Source: Paracoccus chinensis (GTDB lineage: Bacteria > Pseudomonadota > Alphaproteobacteria > Rhodobacterales > Rhodobacteraceae). Taken from it: 64,000 bases of DNA. The stretch covers positions 310,001-374,000 of the forward strand of contig NZ_FNGE01000001.1 in NCBI RefSeq assembly GCF_900102885.1, given 5' to 3'. A model generated the notes under the pieces. It ran no database searches. It was not told where the DNA came from and saw only the letters and a program-made list of their open reading frames with translations. A program made the position numbers and the translations under genes. This document shows positions 63,005 through 64,000 of this stretch, piece by piece (the stretch's first letter is position 1; every line of letters begins with the position of its first letter).

Positions 63005-63972
63005 CCGGCGGCCGCGGTGTCGCGGATATGGGCGCGGATGATGTCCTGGAAGCTCGCGTCGGCCGTGAAGCCGAGTTCGCGCGCGCGGGCGGGCTCGAAG
63101 TTGCGCGGCCAGCCGGCAACGATGCCCCGGATGGTGGCGTCGGGCTCGCGCCGGATCAGGGACACGGCCTCGGGGCCCGCGACCTCGCCCAGCGCCTCGA
63201 TCATCTCGCCCACGGTGACGGACAGCCCCGGCATGGTCAGGTTGCGCCGCGCGCCCAAGGTCGAGGTATCCATGGTCGCCGCATGCAGAAGGAATCCCGT
63301 GGCGGCCGCAGGGCTCGCGACCCAGTGGCGCACGTCGTCATCCACCGGCAGCACGGCCTCGATCCCCGCCAGCGGTTCTCGGATGATGCCCGAGAAGAAG
63401 CCCGAGGCCGCCTTGTTGGGCTTGCCGGGGCGCACGACAATGGTGGGCAGGCGGATGCCCACGCCGTCGAAGATGCCGCGCCGCGAATAGTCGTTGAGCA
63501 GCAGTTCCCCGATCATCTTCTGGGTGCCGTAGCTGGTCATGGGCGCGTTCAGGAACTCGTCCCCGATCGCCTCGGGGAAAGGTGCGCCGAAGACCGCGAT
63601 CGACGATGTATACACCATGCGCGGATAATAGTCGTTCAAGGCGCGGATCGCCTCGAACAGGTAGCGGGTGCCGTCGAGGTTGATGCGGTAGCCCTTGTCG
63701 AAATCCGCCTCGGCCTCGCCCGAGACGATGGCGGCAAGATGGAAGATGACCTCGGGACGCTCCGCCACCAGTGCCTGGACGGTGGCGGCGTCCGAGATGT
63801 CACCGGCCCTGACATGCACATTCGTGCGGTCGGTCCCCTGAAGTTCGGCGGGCACGACGTCGAACAGCGTCAGCGCCTCGACGGTCTTGCCGCCGAGTTC
63901 ACCATCCGCCAGCAGCCGCGCCGCCAGGTTGCGGCCGACCATGCCCGCCCCGCCAAGGATCAGAACCTTCAT
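63001..63972 (-). CDS. denD: D-erythronate dehydrogenase-like NAD-dependent epimerase/dehydratase
   Basis: Extended SDR of 323 residues: LILGGAGMVGRNLAARLL, DISDAATVQALVAERPEVIF, VYTSSIAVFGAPFPEAIGDE and the YGTQK catalytic pair, plus RLPTIVVRPGKPNKAASGFF. This pattern is that of DenD, which oxidises D-erythronate to 2-keto-D-erythronate for C4 sugar-acid catabolism. It is the first visible gene of the leftward operon; only 28 bases remain to the window edge, with GGAGG before the ATG. Confidence 0.88.
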   Translation of the reverse strand: MKVLILGGAGMVGRNLAARLLADGELGGKTVEALTLFDVVPAELQGTDRTNVHVRAGDISDAATVQALVAERPEVIFHLAAIVSGEAEADFDKGYRINLDGTRYLFEAIRALNDYYPRMVYTSSIAVFGAPFPEAIGDEFLNAPMTSYGTQKMIGELLLNDYSRRGIFDGVGIRLPTIVVRPGKPNKAASGFFSGIIREPLAGIEAVLPVDDDVRHWVASPAAATGFLLHAATMDTSTLGARRNLTMPGLSVTVGEMIEALGEVAGPEAVSLIRREPDATIRGIVAGWPRNFEPARARELGFTADASFQDIIRAHIRDTAAAG

Positions 63973-64000
63973 GCGTTTCCTCCACGCCCCTCGCTCATGT

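Overview
The window is G+C-rich, gene-dense alphaproteobacterial DNA. A complete methylamine dehydrogenase (mau) cluster, an L-malyl-CoA lyase of the Rhodobacter/Paracoccus type, a BztABCD amino-acid transporter, phosphatidylcholine synthase, a cys/fpr sulfur-assimilation cluster and the gene order tol-pal-cpoB-tilS-ftsH together point to Rhodobacteraceae, most likely a Paracoccus species. All protein genes were read by eye from frame, start site and motifs; no database search was run. No tRNA, rRNA, CRISPR array, insertion sequence or prophage was seen.

Layout. 1-7,950: leftward cell-envelope operon ybgC, tolQRAB, pal, cpoB, then tilS and the start of ftsH. 8,000-13,700: leftward genes for a hypothetical protein, the two SCOT (3-oxoacid CoA-transferase) subunits, topoisomerase I and a DUF4142 protein whose leader can fold over its ribosome binding site. 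13,700-18,450: leftward sulfur-assimilation operon (DUF2849, cysI, an unusual cysH-DUF934 fusion, fpr) facing an Lrp/AsnC regulator. 18,460-24,750: phosphatidylcholine synthase, an oligopeptide-type binding protein, a lytic transglycosylase, an L,D-transpeptidase and a small stress-type membrane protein. 24,860-30,260: an MFS exporter and an oligopeptide-type ABC permease/ATPase operon with no binding protein of its own. 30,390-38,080: mcl1, a D-amino-acid transaminase, an RTX-like protein and bztABCD. 38,200-42,370: rarA, crcB, rluC, HAD phosphatase and atp12. 42,420-43,700: a LuxR/LuxI quorum-sensing pair. 43,830-49,270: distal spc/alpha ribosomal operon (rplO, secY, adk, rpsM, rpsK, rpoA, rplQ), all leftward. 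49,470-58,770: a LysR gene and mauFBEDACJGMN, rightward. 58,730-64,000: a sugar-acid catabolic patch (CoA transferase, two SDRs, dgoK, a dgoA remnant, a GntR regulator and a D-erythronate dehydrogenase-like gene).

How the parts work together. The mau genes form a full periplasmic methylamine oxidation system: MauA/MauB is the TTQ enzyme, MauG completes the TTQ cofactor, amicyanin (MauC) carries the electrons, MauD/E handle disulfides, and MauF/J/M/N are accessory. Known catalytic residues of MauA, MauC and MauG are all present at constant offsets from the P. denitrificans proteins, so the system looks functional. Mcl1 would support the ethylmalonyl-CoA pathway. The rplO side of the ribosomal operon ends directly at the mau locus: the usual upstream neighbours rpmD and rpsE are absent.

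Most notable observations: the cysH-DUF934 fusion with a good internal translation start; the mau locus abutting a split spc operon; the DUF4142 leader with a sequestered ribosome binding site; a perfect 17-bp inverted repeat between two divergent catabolic genes; the dgoA remnant; strong intercistronic hairpins in the ribosomal and mau operons; and a luxR promoter placed so that its mRNA could be leaderless. None of these is a demonstrated new system.
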